DNA of 64,000 nt, taken from contig NZ_CP123620.1 of NCBI RefSeq assembly GCF_029873215.1, positions 3,534,001-3,598,000 of the forward strand, written 5' to 3'. The DNA comes from Nocardioides sp. BP30. GTDB taxonomy: Bacteria; Actinomycetota; Actinomycetes; Propionibacteriales; Nocardioidaceae. A program made the translations under genes and the position numbers. Positions 43,838 to 52,278 of the stretch are shown piece after piece. Position 1 is the stretch's first letter. Every line of letters starts with the position of its first letter. The notes under the pieces were generated by a model. That model did no database searches and was not told where the DNA came from. It saw only the letters and a list, made by a program, of their open reading frames with translations.

Positions 43838-45213
43838 GCGGCAAGGCGCAGCTCGACGAGCTGACTCTGGTCGAGGCGGCAGCGGCGATCCGAGCCGGGG
43901 AGCTGTCCCCGGTCGAGCTCACCGAGCGCATCTTGGAGCGGATCGCGACGACCGAGCCGTCGCTGCAGGCCTATGCCCTTGTCGACGAGGAGGGTGCCCG
44001 GGCGGCCGCGGCCGCCGCGGAGCGGGCGGTCCGACGCGGCGACACGCTCGGGTCGCTTCACGGTGTGCCGCTGGGTGTGAAGGACCTCTTCGACACCGAC
44101 GGGCTGCGCACCACCTACGGCTCGCCGCGGTACGCGAAGCACGTACCCGAACGCGACGCCACCGCCGTGGCGCGCCTGCGCGCCGCCGGCGCCGTCATCC
44201 TCGGCAAGCACACCACGCACGAGTTCGCGTGGGGCGGTCGCACCGACAGCGCCTTCTACGGGCCGACCCACAACCCGCATCGCCAGGGTCACATCGCCGG
44301 CGGCTCCTCGGGCGGCTCCGGTGCCTCCGTCGCCGCGGGCAGTTGCCTGGGCGCTATCGGTACCGACACCGCGGGCAGCGTCCGGATCCCGGGGGCGCTG
44401 AGCGGCTGTGTCGGCTTCAAGCCCTCGCGCGGGCGGATCAGCCTGGCCGGCGTCATGCCGCTGTCCTCGACGCTCGACCACGTGGGCGCCCTGGCGCGCA
44501 CGGTCGCCGACGCGGCGGTGATCGCCGACGCCATCGCCGGTCCGGACCCGGCCGATGCGCGCACCCTCCGGCTGGTCGACCCGTTGGCTCCGGGTGACGT
44601 CGGCACGGCGCGCGTCGCCGTACTCGGCGGCTGGGCCACCGAGGTTCTGCACCCGGGCGTGCGCTACGCCCTGGACGGGGCGGCCCGCACCCTCGCCGAT
44701 GCGGGGCTCGACGTGGAGACCGTCGACCTGCCCGGGGAGGCAGCGATGCCGCACGCCGTCCTCACGCGGATCCTGTTCGAGGCGGGGCTGCTGCACCGCT
44801 CCGCCTTCGAGGCCGAGCCGGCGTCCTTCGGGGCCGACCTCACCGAGCTGCTGGCGTTGCCTTGTCCGGCACCGGCCGAGCTGGCGAGCACCGAGGCCGC
44901 GATCGCCCGCTTCTCCGCACAGCTGCTCGGCCTGCTGGAGCGGTACGACACGCTCCTGTTGCCGACCGTCCCCTGCCCGGCGCCTCGGCTCGGCCAGCGG
45001 TCGATCGCGTTCCCCGGGGTCGCAGAGGAGGTCGAGATCGAGGATGTGCTGACCCGCCTGACCTCACCGTTCAACGCGACCGGCCTCCCGGCCGTGAGCG
45101 TCCCAGCCGGCTTCGTCGACGGGCTGCCGGTCGCCGTGCAGGCCGTCGGACGCCCGTACGGTGACCCGACCGCGCTCGGCGTCGCGGCCCTTCTCGAGGG
45201 ACGGTCCGCCTGA
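43834..45213 (+). CDS. amidase-signature family amidohydrolase
   Basis: A protein of about 459 residues. The Ser-cisSer-Lys triad is visible: Lys in LGVKDLFD, cis-Ser in AGGSSGGSGASVA, and nucleophile Ser in IGTDTAGSVRIPG. The length fits GatA-like amidases without GatB/GatC neighbours. It overlaps the aldehyde dehydrogenase gene by four bases (ATGA) and is last in the operon. It may release the aromatic substrate from an amide, or hydrolyse an amide intermediate; this is inference. Confidence 0.87.
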   Translation: MSGKAQLDELTLVEAAAAIRAGELSPVELTERILERIATTEPSLQAYALVDEEGARAAAAAAERAVRRGDTLGSLHGVPLGVKDLFDTDGLRTTYGSPRYAKHVPERDATAVARLRAAGAVILGKHTTHEFAWGGRTDSAFYGPTHNPHRQGHIAGGSSGGSGASVAAGSCLGAIGTDTAGSVRIPGALSGCVGFKPSRGRISLAGVMPLSSTLDHVGALARTVADAAVIADAIAGPDPADARTLRLVDPLAPGDVGTARVAVLGGWATEVLHPGVRYALDGAARTLADAGLDVETVDLPGEAAMPHAVLTRILFEAGLLHRSAFEAEPASFGADLTELLALPCPAPAELASTEAAIARFSAQLLGLLERYDTLLLPTVPCPAPRLGQRSIAFPGVAEEVEIEDVLTRLTSPFNATGLPAVSVPAGFVDGLPVAVQAVGRPYGDPTALGVAALLEGRSA

Positions 45214-45390
45214 GGGCCGGAGAACGGGTGCTGCGTTCGATGCCATGTCCCGACTCCCCCGGTATAGCTGACGCCTGGCCTCCAGCCGCTCCACACGTCA
45301 CCCACAGGGTGTGTCGATCCGCCGCGAACGGGCCACCGTCCCCCCGATGACCTCATCCGCCGAGGAGGAGTCGGAGGGTACGGTCGTCGC

Positions 45391-45654
45391 GTGGGCGCAG
45401 TCGCGAGGTTGCAATGCCGCCTCAAGGGACACAGATGGGCCCCGTACGGGCCTCCCCCAGCGCGCAGGGATTATCTGCCGGACGTCGTGCGGTGCCAACG
45501 CTGTTCGGCGTACCGCTTCGCCACCGGAGCCGCGCTCGACCGTCACGACCTCCGTCGCCTGCGCCCGTACCCGGAGCCGCTACCGCCGGGCACGCCGACT
45601 GGATGGTTTCGATACCGGGGCGACGGCGCCGATCCGCACGACCGACCTTCCTAG
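45391..45654 (+). CDS. small zinc-ribbon-like protein
   Basis: An 87-residue product. RLQCRLKGHRWAPY and VVRCQRCSAYR resemble the Cys/His pairs of small actinobacterial zinc-ribbon proteins in which C-x4-H is followed by CxxC. There is no strong ribosome site before the GTG. An antisense frame (45298-45546) is the competing interpretation, and I prefer this one for its motif. The function is unknown. Confidence 0.45.
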   Translation: MGAVARLQCRLKGHRWAPYGPPPARRDYLPDVVRCQRCSAYRFATGAALDRHDLRRLRPYPEPLPPGTPTGWFRYRGDGADPHDRPS

Positions 45655-45738
45655 GCCGATGGCACCGACCAGCCGCGATCCGCGCACACCGAGTGCGACT
45701 TCTTCCCGCGCATCGTCTGAGCCGTCTCGCCTCGCCGC

Positions 45739-46101
45739 CTAGGACGGCAACTCGTCGGCGCGTTCCTCGAGCAACGCGTCGGGCGCAGTCAACCTCCACG
45801 CCTCGAAGGTGAGCTCGGCCAGCTCGTCGCGCTCGACACCTGCGAGGTGGACCACGACCCAGCCGAAGCCTCCGGAGGTGAACTGCACCTCGAAGACGTC
45901 CGGCCGCTCGGCCACCAGGGCGAGCTGCTCGACGATCGTCTGCTTCAACCCGACCGTTCGGGTCGCCGGCCACAGGTAGCCGAAGGCACGCCGATCGACG
46001 TCGAACCGGAGCCACTTGTCCCGGTCGGAGCGGCCGACACCGGGAAGCTGGGAGACCAGGTCGAGGAAGTCGGGGATCTCGCAGGGCACGAGCGTCATCA
46101 T
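45739..46101 (-). CDS. MmcQ/YjbR family DNA-binding-like protein
   Basis: A protein of about 120 residues. FVEVQ-like FEVQFTSGGFGWVVVHLAGVERDELAELTFEAWRLTAP is the family's C-terminal half, and LKQTIVEQLALVAERPDVF its middle. YjbR proteins have a double-wing fold and are suspected to bind DNA. The ATG pair at 46101/46098 was chosen because sequence upstream lacks family resemblance. Confidence 0.78.
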   Translation of the reverse strand: MMTLVPCEIPDFLDLVSQLPGVGRSDRDKWLRFDVDRRAFGYLWPATRTVGLKQTIVEQLALVAERPDVFEVQFTSGGFGWVVVHLAGVERDELAELTFEAWRLTAPDALLEERADELPS

Positions 46102-46288
46102 GCCGTGGACGGTGCGCGGCGGTGGACGGGCGCTGCACGCCGTGGCGAAGAACGCGTAGATCGGGCCGGAGGCATGGACGTTGGGGACGACGTACGCAGA
46201 GGCCAGCACCCAGGACCGCCCTCGGCATCGACACGGGCCGTGTGTGCACGCCCGGGATTAGTCCAGCCCGGATCGAAGTTGTGCAGTC

Positions 46289-46837
46289 GTGCCTGGTCCC
46301 ACGCTCCTCACCTCGTTCGCGATGGACCGCTTCAGCCCGATGCGCTTCGACCCCGCACGCGAGTCATCTCAGAGCGAGGTGGACGCTCTTCTCGATGCCG
46401 CACGGCGCGCCCCGTCCGCGGGCAACTCACAGCCCTGGGCGTTCATCGTGGGACGGCGAGGCGATGACACCCACAGGCGTCTCGTGGGTCACCTCGCTCG
46501 GAGTTCTTCCTCGTGGGCGCCGGCGGCCAGCATCCTGACTGCCAACCTGTGCCTCCGCTTCGTGGAAGGGAGCGAGATGGAGTATTCGGAGTTCGCCCAC
46601 TACGACCTCGGCCAGGCTGTCGCCCACATGACCTTCCAAGCCCATGCCATGGGTCTGGCCGTTCACCAGTTCCGAGCCTTCGATCGTCAGCGCCTCGCCG
46701 ACGACTTCCGGGTGCCGTCTCCTTGGGAGATCACGAGCATGGCGGCGATCGGCGTACCTGTCGGCGCCCGAGAGACACACACCGGGACCGGCACCAGCCG
46801 CGAGCGACGATCGATCCGCGACGTCGTGTGGTGTTAG
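46289..46837 (+). CDS. nitroreductase family protein
   Basis: A protein of about 182 residues. FDPARESSQSEVDALLDAARRAPSAGNSQPWAFIVG is the FMN-binding opening of the family, and DLGQAVAHMTFQAHAMGLAVHQFRAFD its central helix. FMN-dependent reduction of nitro or quinone compounds is the family role. At 182 residues it is short but within range. GTG 46289 or ATG 46322 may be the start. It is a single gene, divergent from the YjbR gene. Confidence 0.82.
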   Translation: MPGPTLLTSFAMDRFSPMRFDPARESSQSEVDALLDAARRAPSAGNSQPWAFIVGRRGDDTHRRLVGHLARSSSSWAPAASILTANLCLRFVEGSEMEYSEFAHYDLGQAVAHMTFQAHAMGLAVHQFRAFDRQRLADDFRVPSPWEITSMAAIGVPVGARETHTGTGTSRERRSIRDVVWC

Positions 46838-46888
46838 AGCGCCGGGTGCCGTCCGGACTTCGGGAGTCGACGTGCCTAGCATCGGCTC

Positions 46889-47302
46889 ATGAACGCTCCG
46901 ACGCCGTACCTCCTCTTCCCGATGGGCACCGCTCGCGAGGCTCTGACGTTCTACGGCGACGTGTTCGGCTGCGCCGTGCAGCTTCACACCCTCGAGGATT
47001 TCCACAGAACCGACGGCCCAGCCGATGGCATCGCCCACGGCTACCTCGTGAACGGGCCAGTCGAGCTGTTCGCAGCCGACGCGTCGGGCGAGGAGCCGTC
47101 CTTCCGCTGCGAGGGCATGATGCTCTCCCTCCTCGGCGCAGCCGCGCCCTCGACGCTCCACGCCTGGTTTTCGCGTCTCTCCGATGGCGGGCGAATAGTG
47201 GCTCCCCTGGAGGCTCGACCGTGGGGCGCATCCGACGGCCAGGTCATCGACCGCTACGGAGTGCACTGGCTCATCGGCTTCGAGGGCGACGAGAGTGGAT
47301 GA
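46889..47302 (+). CDS. VOC family protein (PhnB-like)
   Basis: A 137-residue vicinal-oxygen-chelate protein: TPYLLFPMGTAREALTFYGDVFGCAV is the PhnB-type opening, and the end DRYGVHWLIGFEGD matches the second beta-alpha-beta module. Such proteins are often annotated glyoxalase or bleomycin-resistance-like without known substrate. Confidence 0.82.
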   Translation: MNAPTPYLLFPMGTAREALTFYGDVFGCAVQLHTLEDFHRTDGPADGIAHGYLVNGPVELFAADASGEEPSFRCEGMMLSLLGAAAPSTLHAWFSRLSDGGRIVAPLEARPWGASDGQVIDRYGVHWLIGFEGDESG

Positions 47303-47386
47303 GGGCCCACTCACCGGATCGGCCGAGATTCAGATCCCAGTCACGCGGACCGGCATCCGCACCATCCGGGAATTCGCCACGACCGC

Positions 47387-47407
47387 ACCTATCGTTTTGC
47401 GATAGGT
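47387..47407. promoter_or_regulatory. palindromic operator before the DUF2975 gene
   Basis: ACCTATCG and CGATAGGT form perfect 8-bp arms around TTTTG, ending eight bases before ATG 47415. The XRE regulator encoded second in the operon is the likely ligand (autoregulation). Confidence 0.65.
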
Positions 47408-47414
47408 TTCGTCC

Positions 47415-47876
47415 ATGGCGAAGTCGGTGGTACCCCTCAAGGCAATCATCGCGGCGATCCTTGCCTGGTCGGTCCTCATGCAGGTGCTGGTGCTGCCGTG
47501 GACGGCTGGGACCTACGCCGCGAGGTATCCCGAGTTCGCCTGGATGCGATCGCCGCTCCTTGTCATCTCGATCGTGGCCCTCGCCGTTGTGGAGTTCGGC
47601 CTGCTCGGCGTATGGCAGCTCTTGACGTTCGTCAGCCACGGCATTCTTTTCTCTTCCCCCGCCGCGGACCGCTGGGTCACGCGGGAGATCGGAGCAGTGG
47701 CCCTGGTGACGGCTCTCGGCGCGGCCATGCTGGTCATCATCGACCTGCCGTTGGGCGTCGTCCTGTTGCCGGTCGAGGTACTCCTCGGTGCTGCTGCGGT
47801 GCTGCTGGTCGTCGTGCTACGCGGCCTCCTGCGCGCGGCCGCTACCCAGCATCACGAGCTGGAGTCAGTCGTCTGA
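47415..47876 (+). CDS. DUF2975 family membrane protein
   Basis: A 153-residue protein with four predicted helices (about 8-28, 47-70, 92-110 and 113-135), the layout of DUF2975. It is followed with a TGATG overlap by a small XRE-family regulator, the usual partner of this family. The function is unknown. Confidence 0.8.
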   Translation: MAKSVVPLKAIIAAILAWSVLMQVLVLPWTAGTYAARYPEFAWMRSPLLVISIVALAVVEFGLLGVWQLLTFVSHGILFSSPAADRWVTREIGAVALVTALGAAMLVIIDLPLGVVLLPVEVLLGAAAVLLVVVLRGLLRAAATQHHELESVV

Positions 47877-48100
47877 TGACGGTCGTGGTCGATCTCGAGT
47901 CGATGATGACCCACCGGGGCATCGGCGTCACCCAGCTGGCGAACCTCATCGGCATCACACCTGCGAACCTCGCCGTGTTGAAGAACGGCCGGGCGAAAGC
48001 CGTGCGGTTCACCACCCTCGATGCTCTTTGTGAGGTGCTCGATTGCCAGCCGGGCGACATCATCCGGTGGGTGCCAGATGCTCCCGGAGAGCGCGACTGA
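47876..48100 (+). CDS. small XRE/Cro-type helix-turn-helix regulator (YozG-like)
   Basis: A 74-residue protein: GVTQLANLIGITPANLAVLKNGRAKAVRFTTLDALCEVLDCQPGDIIRW is a complete Cro-type domain ending in the QPGDI motif of this group. It is co-translated with DUF2975. It probably controls the operon through the palindrome at 47387-47407. Confidence 0.88.
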   Translation: MTVVVDLESMMTHRGIGVTQLANLIGITPANLAVLKNGRAKAVRFTTLDALCEVLDCQPGDIIRWVPDAPGERD

Positions 48101-48210
48101 GCCACACGACGGACGTCTATCTCGTTTTCCGAGACTGGCCCTGAAGCACCGCCGCGAGCCGGAGTGCGGAGCGATCACCGGAGCACCGCACGCTCTGAGA
48201 GACTCGGGCC

Positions 48211-48567
48211 ATGAGCTACGACCTCGCGGTCTGGGCCGACGTCGCCCCGTTCGCTGGCCATCCGCCGCAGGACGCCTACGCGACGGTGACCGATCTCCTC
48301 GAGGACGATGAAGCGCTCGCGGCGCCGATGGCCGAGGTGATCGATGACTTCGTCGACGCGCTGCTCGCACGGTGGCCGGCCCTCGGCGAGCCGGGGGACG
48401 AGAGATCGCCGTGGGCGATGGGACCCGAGATCGGCGACTGTCTCGGCGCCTGCATCTACATCACGATGACGTTTCCGGGCGCGGAGTTCGCCGTTCCCGT
48501 CATCGCCGCGGAAGCCCGGGCTCGCGGTCTGGTGTGCTTCGATCCGCAACGCGGAGAGGCGATCTGA
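48211..48567 (+). CDS. conserved hypothetical protein
   Basis: A 118-residue soluble, acidic protein (YDLAVWADVAPFAGHPPQDAY, then WPALGEPGDERSPWAMGPEIGD and IYITMTFPGAEFAVPVIAAEARARGLVCFDPQ). The pattern of an N-terminal YDLAVW strand and a C-terminal GLVCFDPQ strand resembles small actinobacterial proteins of unknown function that are sometimes linked to immunity. No family was named. Confidence 0.65.
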   Translation: MSYDLAVWADVAPFAGHPPQDAYATVTDLLEDDEALAAPMAEVIDDFVDALLARWPALGEPGDERSPWAMGPEIGDCLGACIYITMTFPGAEFAVPVIAAEARARGLVCFDPQRGEAI

Positions 48568-48614
48568 GCTGCTGCGCGCCAGCTCTCGCCACTCCCCGGG
48601 GTCGCACCTCCCCC

Positions 48615-49712
48615 TCAGGCCGCGTCCGTGCGGCGGTGTCGCCGGTAGGAAGCGGCGATGGCCAGGATCGCACCGGCGACGGCCCAGGCCGCGATGACGA
48701 GGAGGCGGTCGGTGGTCTCGACGCCGCCGAAGTAGACGGTACGGCGCAGGGCGTCGACGCCGGCGCCGTTCGGGATCCAGGGGCCGATGGTGGCCCAGAA
48801 CGAGGGCAGCATCCGGTAGGGGTAGGCGCCGCCGGCGCTCGGGTTGCCCACGATGACGAAGACGAGGATGGTCGCGGCGACGCCCAGGAAGCCGAACAGC
48901 ACCTGGAAGGCCATCGTGACGGTGGCCGCGGCGAGGGTCAGCAGCGTGACGATGCCCCAGATCGCGCCGAAGTGGCCGGTCAGTGCGCCCAGGACCGGAT
49001 CGGCGATGACGGCGGCGCCGAGACCGACGAAGCCGGCGTACGGGACTGTGGCGCCGAGCCGCCACAGCGTACGGCGGAAGGTCGCGGGGCGGGCACCGCG
49101 GGCCATCCCGAGGGTGGCGGCGAAGAGGTACCCGGCCAGGACGGCGCTGATGGCCACGTAGAACCCGACCGCGCCGGTCTCGTCTCCGGCCTGGTGGGGC
49201 ACCACGTCGGTGACAGCGACGGTCCGATGCTGCTGGTCCTCGGCAGCGTTGATGACCCGCTCGACCGCTGAGGCGAGAGTCGCCCCGCCGCCACTCGCGA
49301 CCAGCAGCCGGTCCTGGGTGCCGGAGGCGTCCACGACGAGCACGGCCGAGACCTCGGCGCGCTCGAGCTGTCGTCGGGCGATGGACTCGTTCTCGACCGC
49401 CGTCGCCTTCAGCGGCGTGCCGTCGATGCCGTTGAGACCGTCGACCAGCTGGGCGCTGGTCTGTGCCGGGGCGACGACGGCGATCGGAACGTGATGCGGC
49501 GTCGGGGTGTGGAACGCGCCTACATAGGAGAGCAGGAACCCGAGGCACAGCAGTCCGGTGCCGATGCCCAGCAGCAGGGAACGCGGGCTGATGGCGTCGC
49601 GGAACTCCTCGGCGAACGTCTCCTTGCGCGCAGGGTCGACAGCAGGGTCGACAGCGGGGTCGACAGCGGGGTCGACAGCAGGGTCAGCGTGCCGGCCGGG
49701 TGAATCGCTCAT
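48615..49712 (-). CDS. YhgE/Pip-like membrane protein (DUF3533/ABC-2 type)
   Basis: A protein of about 365 residues. The N-terminus carries four DPAV repeats encoded by 12-base tandem DNA repeats. One helix (about 50-70) is followed by an extracytoplasmic domain (about 75-195) with PIAVVAPAQTSAQLVDGLNG, then five helices in the last 170 residues. The layout resembles ABC-2/Pip-like proteins. AAGGAG precedes ATG 49712. It is divergent from a TetR regulator whose operator-like palindromes lie between them, a common arrangement for exporters. Confidence 0.75.
   Translation of the reverse strand: MSDSPGRHADPAVDPAVDPAVDPAVDPARKETFAEEFRDAISPRSLLLGIGTGLLCLGFLLSYVGAFHTPTPHHVPIAVVAPAQTSAQLVDGLNGIDGTPLKATAVENESIARRQLERAEVSAVLVVDASGTQDRLLVASGGGATLASAVERVINAAEDQQHRTVAVTDVVPHQAGDETGAVGFYVAISAVLAGYLFAATLGMARGARPATFRRTLWRLGATVPYAGFVGLGAAVIADPVLGALTGHFGAIWGIVTLLTLAAATVTMAFQVLFGFLGVAATILVFVIVGNPSAGGAYPYRMLPSFWATIGPWIPNGAGVDALRRTVYFGGVETTDRLLVIAAWAVAGAILAIAASYRRHRRTDAA
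49627..49685. repeat. 12-bp tandem repeats in the membrane protein gene
   Basis: About four copies of GGGTCGACAGCA/G encode DPAV repeats near the N-terminus. Copy number may vary by slippage. Confidence 0.8.
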
Positions 49713-49795
49713 GCCGAGATCTCCTTGATGGTGGCCGGCGTTCGGCGCGGCCGGCGGTGCTGGGGCACACGGGTCGCGGTTGTCCACACCACCCG

Positions 49796-49828
49796 TTCGA
49801 TACATACTGTATCGAATACGATTCGTAT
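49796..49828. promoter_or_regulatory. two overlapping palindromes, probable TetR operators
   Basis: TTCGATAC and GTATCGAA flank ATACT (49796-49816); ATACGA and TCGTAT flank one T (49816-49828). They lie between the divergent TetR and membrane protein genes, 20 bases before the TetR start. Confidence 0.65.
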
Positions 49829-49847
49829 CGCAATGTTCGGAGAGCCC

Positions 49848-50498
49848 ATGGAGAAGTCGGCGTCGGTCCGCCCACGACGGCGGGTGGAGACCCGCGCACA
49901 GCTGATCGCCGCGGCGGCCGAGCTGTTCACCGAGCGTGGCACCACCCACGTCAGCGTCGAGGCGATCTGCGAACGCGCCGGCTTCACCCGCGGCGCCTTC
50001 TACTCCAACTTCAAGACCGTCGACGAGCTGTTCTTCGCGCTCTACAAGCAGCGCTACGCCGAGGTTCAGCAACAGTTGGAGACCATCGTCCCGCAAGCAC
50101 TGCTCCCCGCCGATGCACCGCACGACCTGCACGCGGTCGTCGCAGCGGTGCTCGAGGCGCTGCCCAGCGACCCCCAGTGGTCGGCGGTGCGCGCCGGGTT
50201 CGTCGCCCAGGCCCAGCATCGGGCCGAGCTGGCGGCCGAGCTCCGCGCGCACGCCGAGGCCTTCAGCCGGCACCTGCAGCCTCTGCTGCTGCGCGGCCTG
50301 GACATCGTCGGCCGACGGCTGTCGACCACCCCCGAGATCTTCACCAGGGCGGTCCTGGCCGCGGATGCCGGCGCCATCACGCTGGCGCCCCTGCACGACG
50401 ACGCCAGGCACGTGCGCGAGGCCGCCGTACGCGGGGTGATCCTCGGTCTGACGACCGAGGTGGGGACTCCGCCGTCCGGCGATGACGCCGGACGCTAG
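49848..50498 (+). CDS. TetR family transcriptional regulator
   Basis: A protein of about 216 residues. The HTH is RVETRAQLIAAAAELFTERGTTHVSVEAICERAGFTRGAFYSNFKTVDELFFALY, with the typical GAFYSNF recognition helix end. The C-terminal ligand domain is not specific. ATG 49848 follows GGAGA by five bases; ATG 49833 is the alternative. It likely represses itself and the divergent Pip-like gene. Confidence 0.9.
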   Translation: MEKSASVRPRRRVETRAQLIAAAAELFTERGTTHVSVEAICERAGFTRGAFYSNFKTVDELFFALYKQRYAEVQQQLETIVPQALLPADAPHDLHAVVAAVLEALPSDPQWSAVRAGFVAQAQHRAELAAELRAHAEAFSRHLQPLLLRGLDIVGRRLSTTPEIFTRAVLAADAGAITLAPLHDDARHVREAAVRGVILGLTTEVGTPPSGDDAGR

Positions 50499-50998
50499 GC
50501 GTCGCTGTCGGAGAGGCTCCGCCGTACGTCGACCACGTACTCGTCGAACGTCAGGCCTGCCGCCTCCAGCCTGTCCACGACCCTCCTGGCACGCAGGAGC
50601 GCTGCATGCTCGTTGTAGCGACACCGGCGAACGAACTCGGTGTCGCAGAGCGAGGGCGGGCGCTCCGCCTCCCACTGCAGAGCGATGTTGAGACACATGT
50701 CCCCGCGTCGGATCGCCCATCCGTTCCCGGCATCGACCACCACGAGGCACCATCGCTCCTTGGCGGTGATGTCGACCTCATGGAAGCCCGAGGGATAGAC
50801 GGTGTACGAGGCGACGCGGTAGGTGGGCCCCACCGGCACGTGCGTCGTCGACTCGTCGGGGGCATCAGCCTCCCGCCATCTACCTCGTGCCTCCGCGGTC
50901 GAGGCACGCGCGAACCGACGCAGGCTCGACGCCTGTCGCGGCGCCACTCTCGGGAAGAGACTCCGCTGGCGGGAGGCGTCACCGCCGTTCGCGCTCAC
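50495..50998 (-). CDS. conserved hypothetical protein
   Basis: A 167-residue soluble protein; the central part YRVASYTVYPSGFHEVDITAKERWCLVVVDAGNGWAIRRGDMCLN reads as a beta-rich fold, and the C-terminus is helical. No family was recognised. It overlaps the EAL-domain gene on its 5' side (start 50998, next gene's stop 50995), so the two are adjacent on the same strand with a four-base overlap and may be co-transcribed. Confidence 0.6.
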   Translation of the reverse strand: MSANGGDASRQRSLFPRVAPRQASSLRRFARASTAEARGRWREADAPDESTTHVPVGPTYRVASYTVYPSGFHEVDITAKERWCLVVVDAGNGWAIRRGDMCLNIALQWEAERPPSLCDTEFVRRCRYNEHAALLRARRVVDRLEAAGLTFDEYVVDVRRSLSDSDA

Positions 50999-52062
50999 GA
51001 TGCCGGCCCGGCCAGACGGGCACGGATCTCCTCGATCGGTGCCGGACGGCCGAACAGGAAGCCCTGGGCCATGCCGACCCCTACCTCGGTGAGACAGGCG
51101 AGGTGCTCGGGAAGCTCCACGCCTTCGCCGACGACCCGCAGGTCCAGCAGGTCACACATGTGGATCACCCCTTCGAGCATGCGGCGACTCCGATCGTCGA
51201 CGGCCGCCGCCGTCACGAGACTGCGGTCGAGCTTGACGACATCGACCGGGAGGTGCTGCAGGTAGTTCAGGGACGCACGTCCCGATCCGAAGTCGTCCAT
51301 GGCGACGACCACGCCCCGCGATCGCAGAGCCGCGACCTGGCGGACGGCGCCGGGCAGGTCGTCGATCAACGCCGATTCGGTGATCTCGACCTGCAGCAGG
51401 TGCGCCGACAAGCCCGTCTCGTCCAGGATCCGGTCGATGGTGGCTGCCAGGCGGGGCTTCGCGAGCGTCGTCGCCGACAGGTTCACCGAGACGTACAGAC
51501 GACCCGTGCTCGTCCAGCAGCATGCTTCGGCGATGGCCCGCCGCAGGACGTACTCGTCGAGCTGCGTGATCGCACCGGTCCGTTCCGCGACGGGGATGAA
51601 CGTGCACGGATCGGCGTATCCCCCGGACGGCCGGCGCCACCGGACGAGGGCCTCCAAGCCGGCGACGCGGCACTCCTGGACCTGGTAGATCGGCTGATAG
51701 AAGACCTCGATCTCGCCGCGCTTGAGCGCTCGGCGGAGCCGTGCCGAGGCGAGCGCGTCCAGCCCGGCGCTGCGCAGCCTCGCGCCTGGGCTCCCGGCAA
51801 GGAGAGCGATGACGAGTCCGAGCATCACGACAGCGACGAGTAGAGGCATCCATGCGCCCGTGTCCTGGGAGACGTGCGTCGCCACCCCCGCGGGGAGCAG
51901 CGGACCGGCGAGCAGGACCGCCGCCCACCCCCGATCGGAGACCACCTGGCCGGGTGAGCCGGCCCACGTCGATCCTTCCGGCTGCACGAGACACCGGCGT
52001 CCGGCAGGGTGACCGCGACCCTGCGTCGCCGACCTCCTCGGCCGCCGCTCCTTCTGCGACAT
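50995..52062 (-). CDS. membrane-anchored EAL-domain c-di-GMP phosphodiesterase
   Basis: A protein of about 355 residues. Two helices lie near the N-terminus (about 50-70 and 72-95), followed by an EAL domain. Catalytic positions are present: EALVRW, NLSATT, EITES, DDFGSGRASL, KLDRSLV, GEGVE and QGFLFGRP, so hydrolysis of c-di-GMP to pGpG is expected. No GGDEF domain is seen. ATG 52062 was chosen; ATG 52095 is in frame upstream. Codon pattern is ordinary for the chromosome. Confidence 0.85.
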   Translation of the reverse strand: MSQKERRPRRSATQGRGHPAGRRCLVQPEGSTWAGSPGQVVSDRGWAAVLLAGPLLPAGVATHVSQDTGAWMPLLVAVVMLGLVIALLAGSPGARLRSAGLDALASARLRRALKRGEIEVFYQPIYQVQECRVAGLEALVRWRRPSGGYADPCTFIPVAERTGAITQLDEYVLRRAIAEACCWTSTGRLYVSVNLSATTLAKPRLAATIDRILDETGLSAHLLQVEITESALIDDLPGAVRQVAALRSRGVVVAMDDFGSGRASLNYLQHLPVDVVKLDRSLVTAAAVDDRSRRMLEGVIHMCDLLDLRVVGEGVELPEHLACLTEVGVGMAQGFLFGRPAPIEEIRARLAGPAS

Positions 52063-52278
52063 CTGCCCCCCTACTGATCTCGCACCGGCCGTCATGGCGC
52101 GACCCGCGCGTCCAAACCTCTCGGCGTGAGGATCAGACCGCGAGGCCGCCTCGGCCACCCCTGGGGAGGAGAAACCGCGCGATCCGGACACCGACCGGCG
52201 CAACGCGGCTCGTCGGACACGGTCCGGGGATCCCACCGAGCATCGGCGGGGCCCTGTGACGCGCCGGGACGGCGCGAG

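Noticed and set aside
45298..45546. Minus-strand frame opposite the small zinc-ribbon-like gene
   Set aside because: Low complexity, no motif and no ribosome site, whereas the plus-strand frame has paired Cys/His motifs.
49713..50753. Upstream extension of the Pip-like membrane protein through the TetR gene (712-residue frame)
   Set aside because: It crosses a divergent regulator and its operators. ATG 49712 has a good ribosome site.
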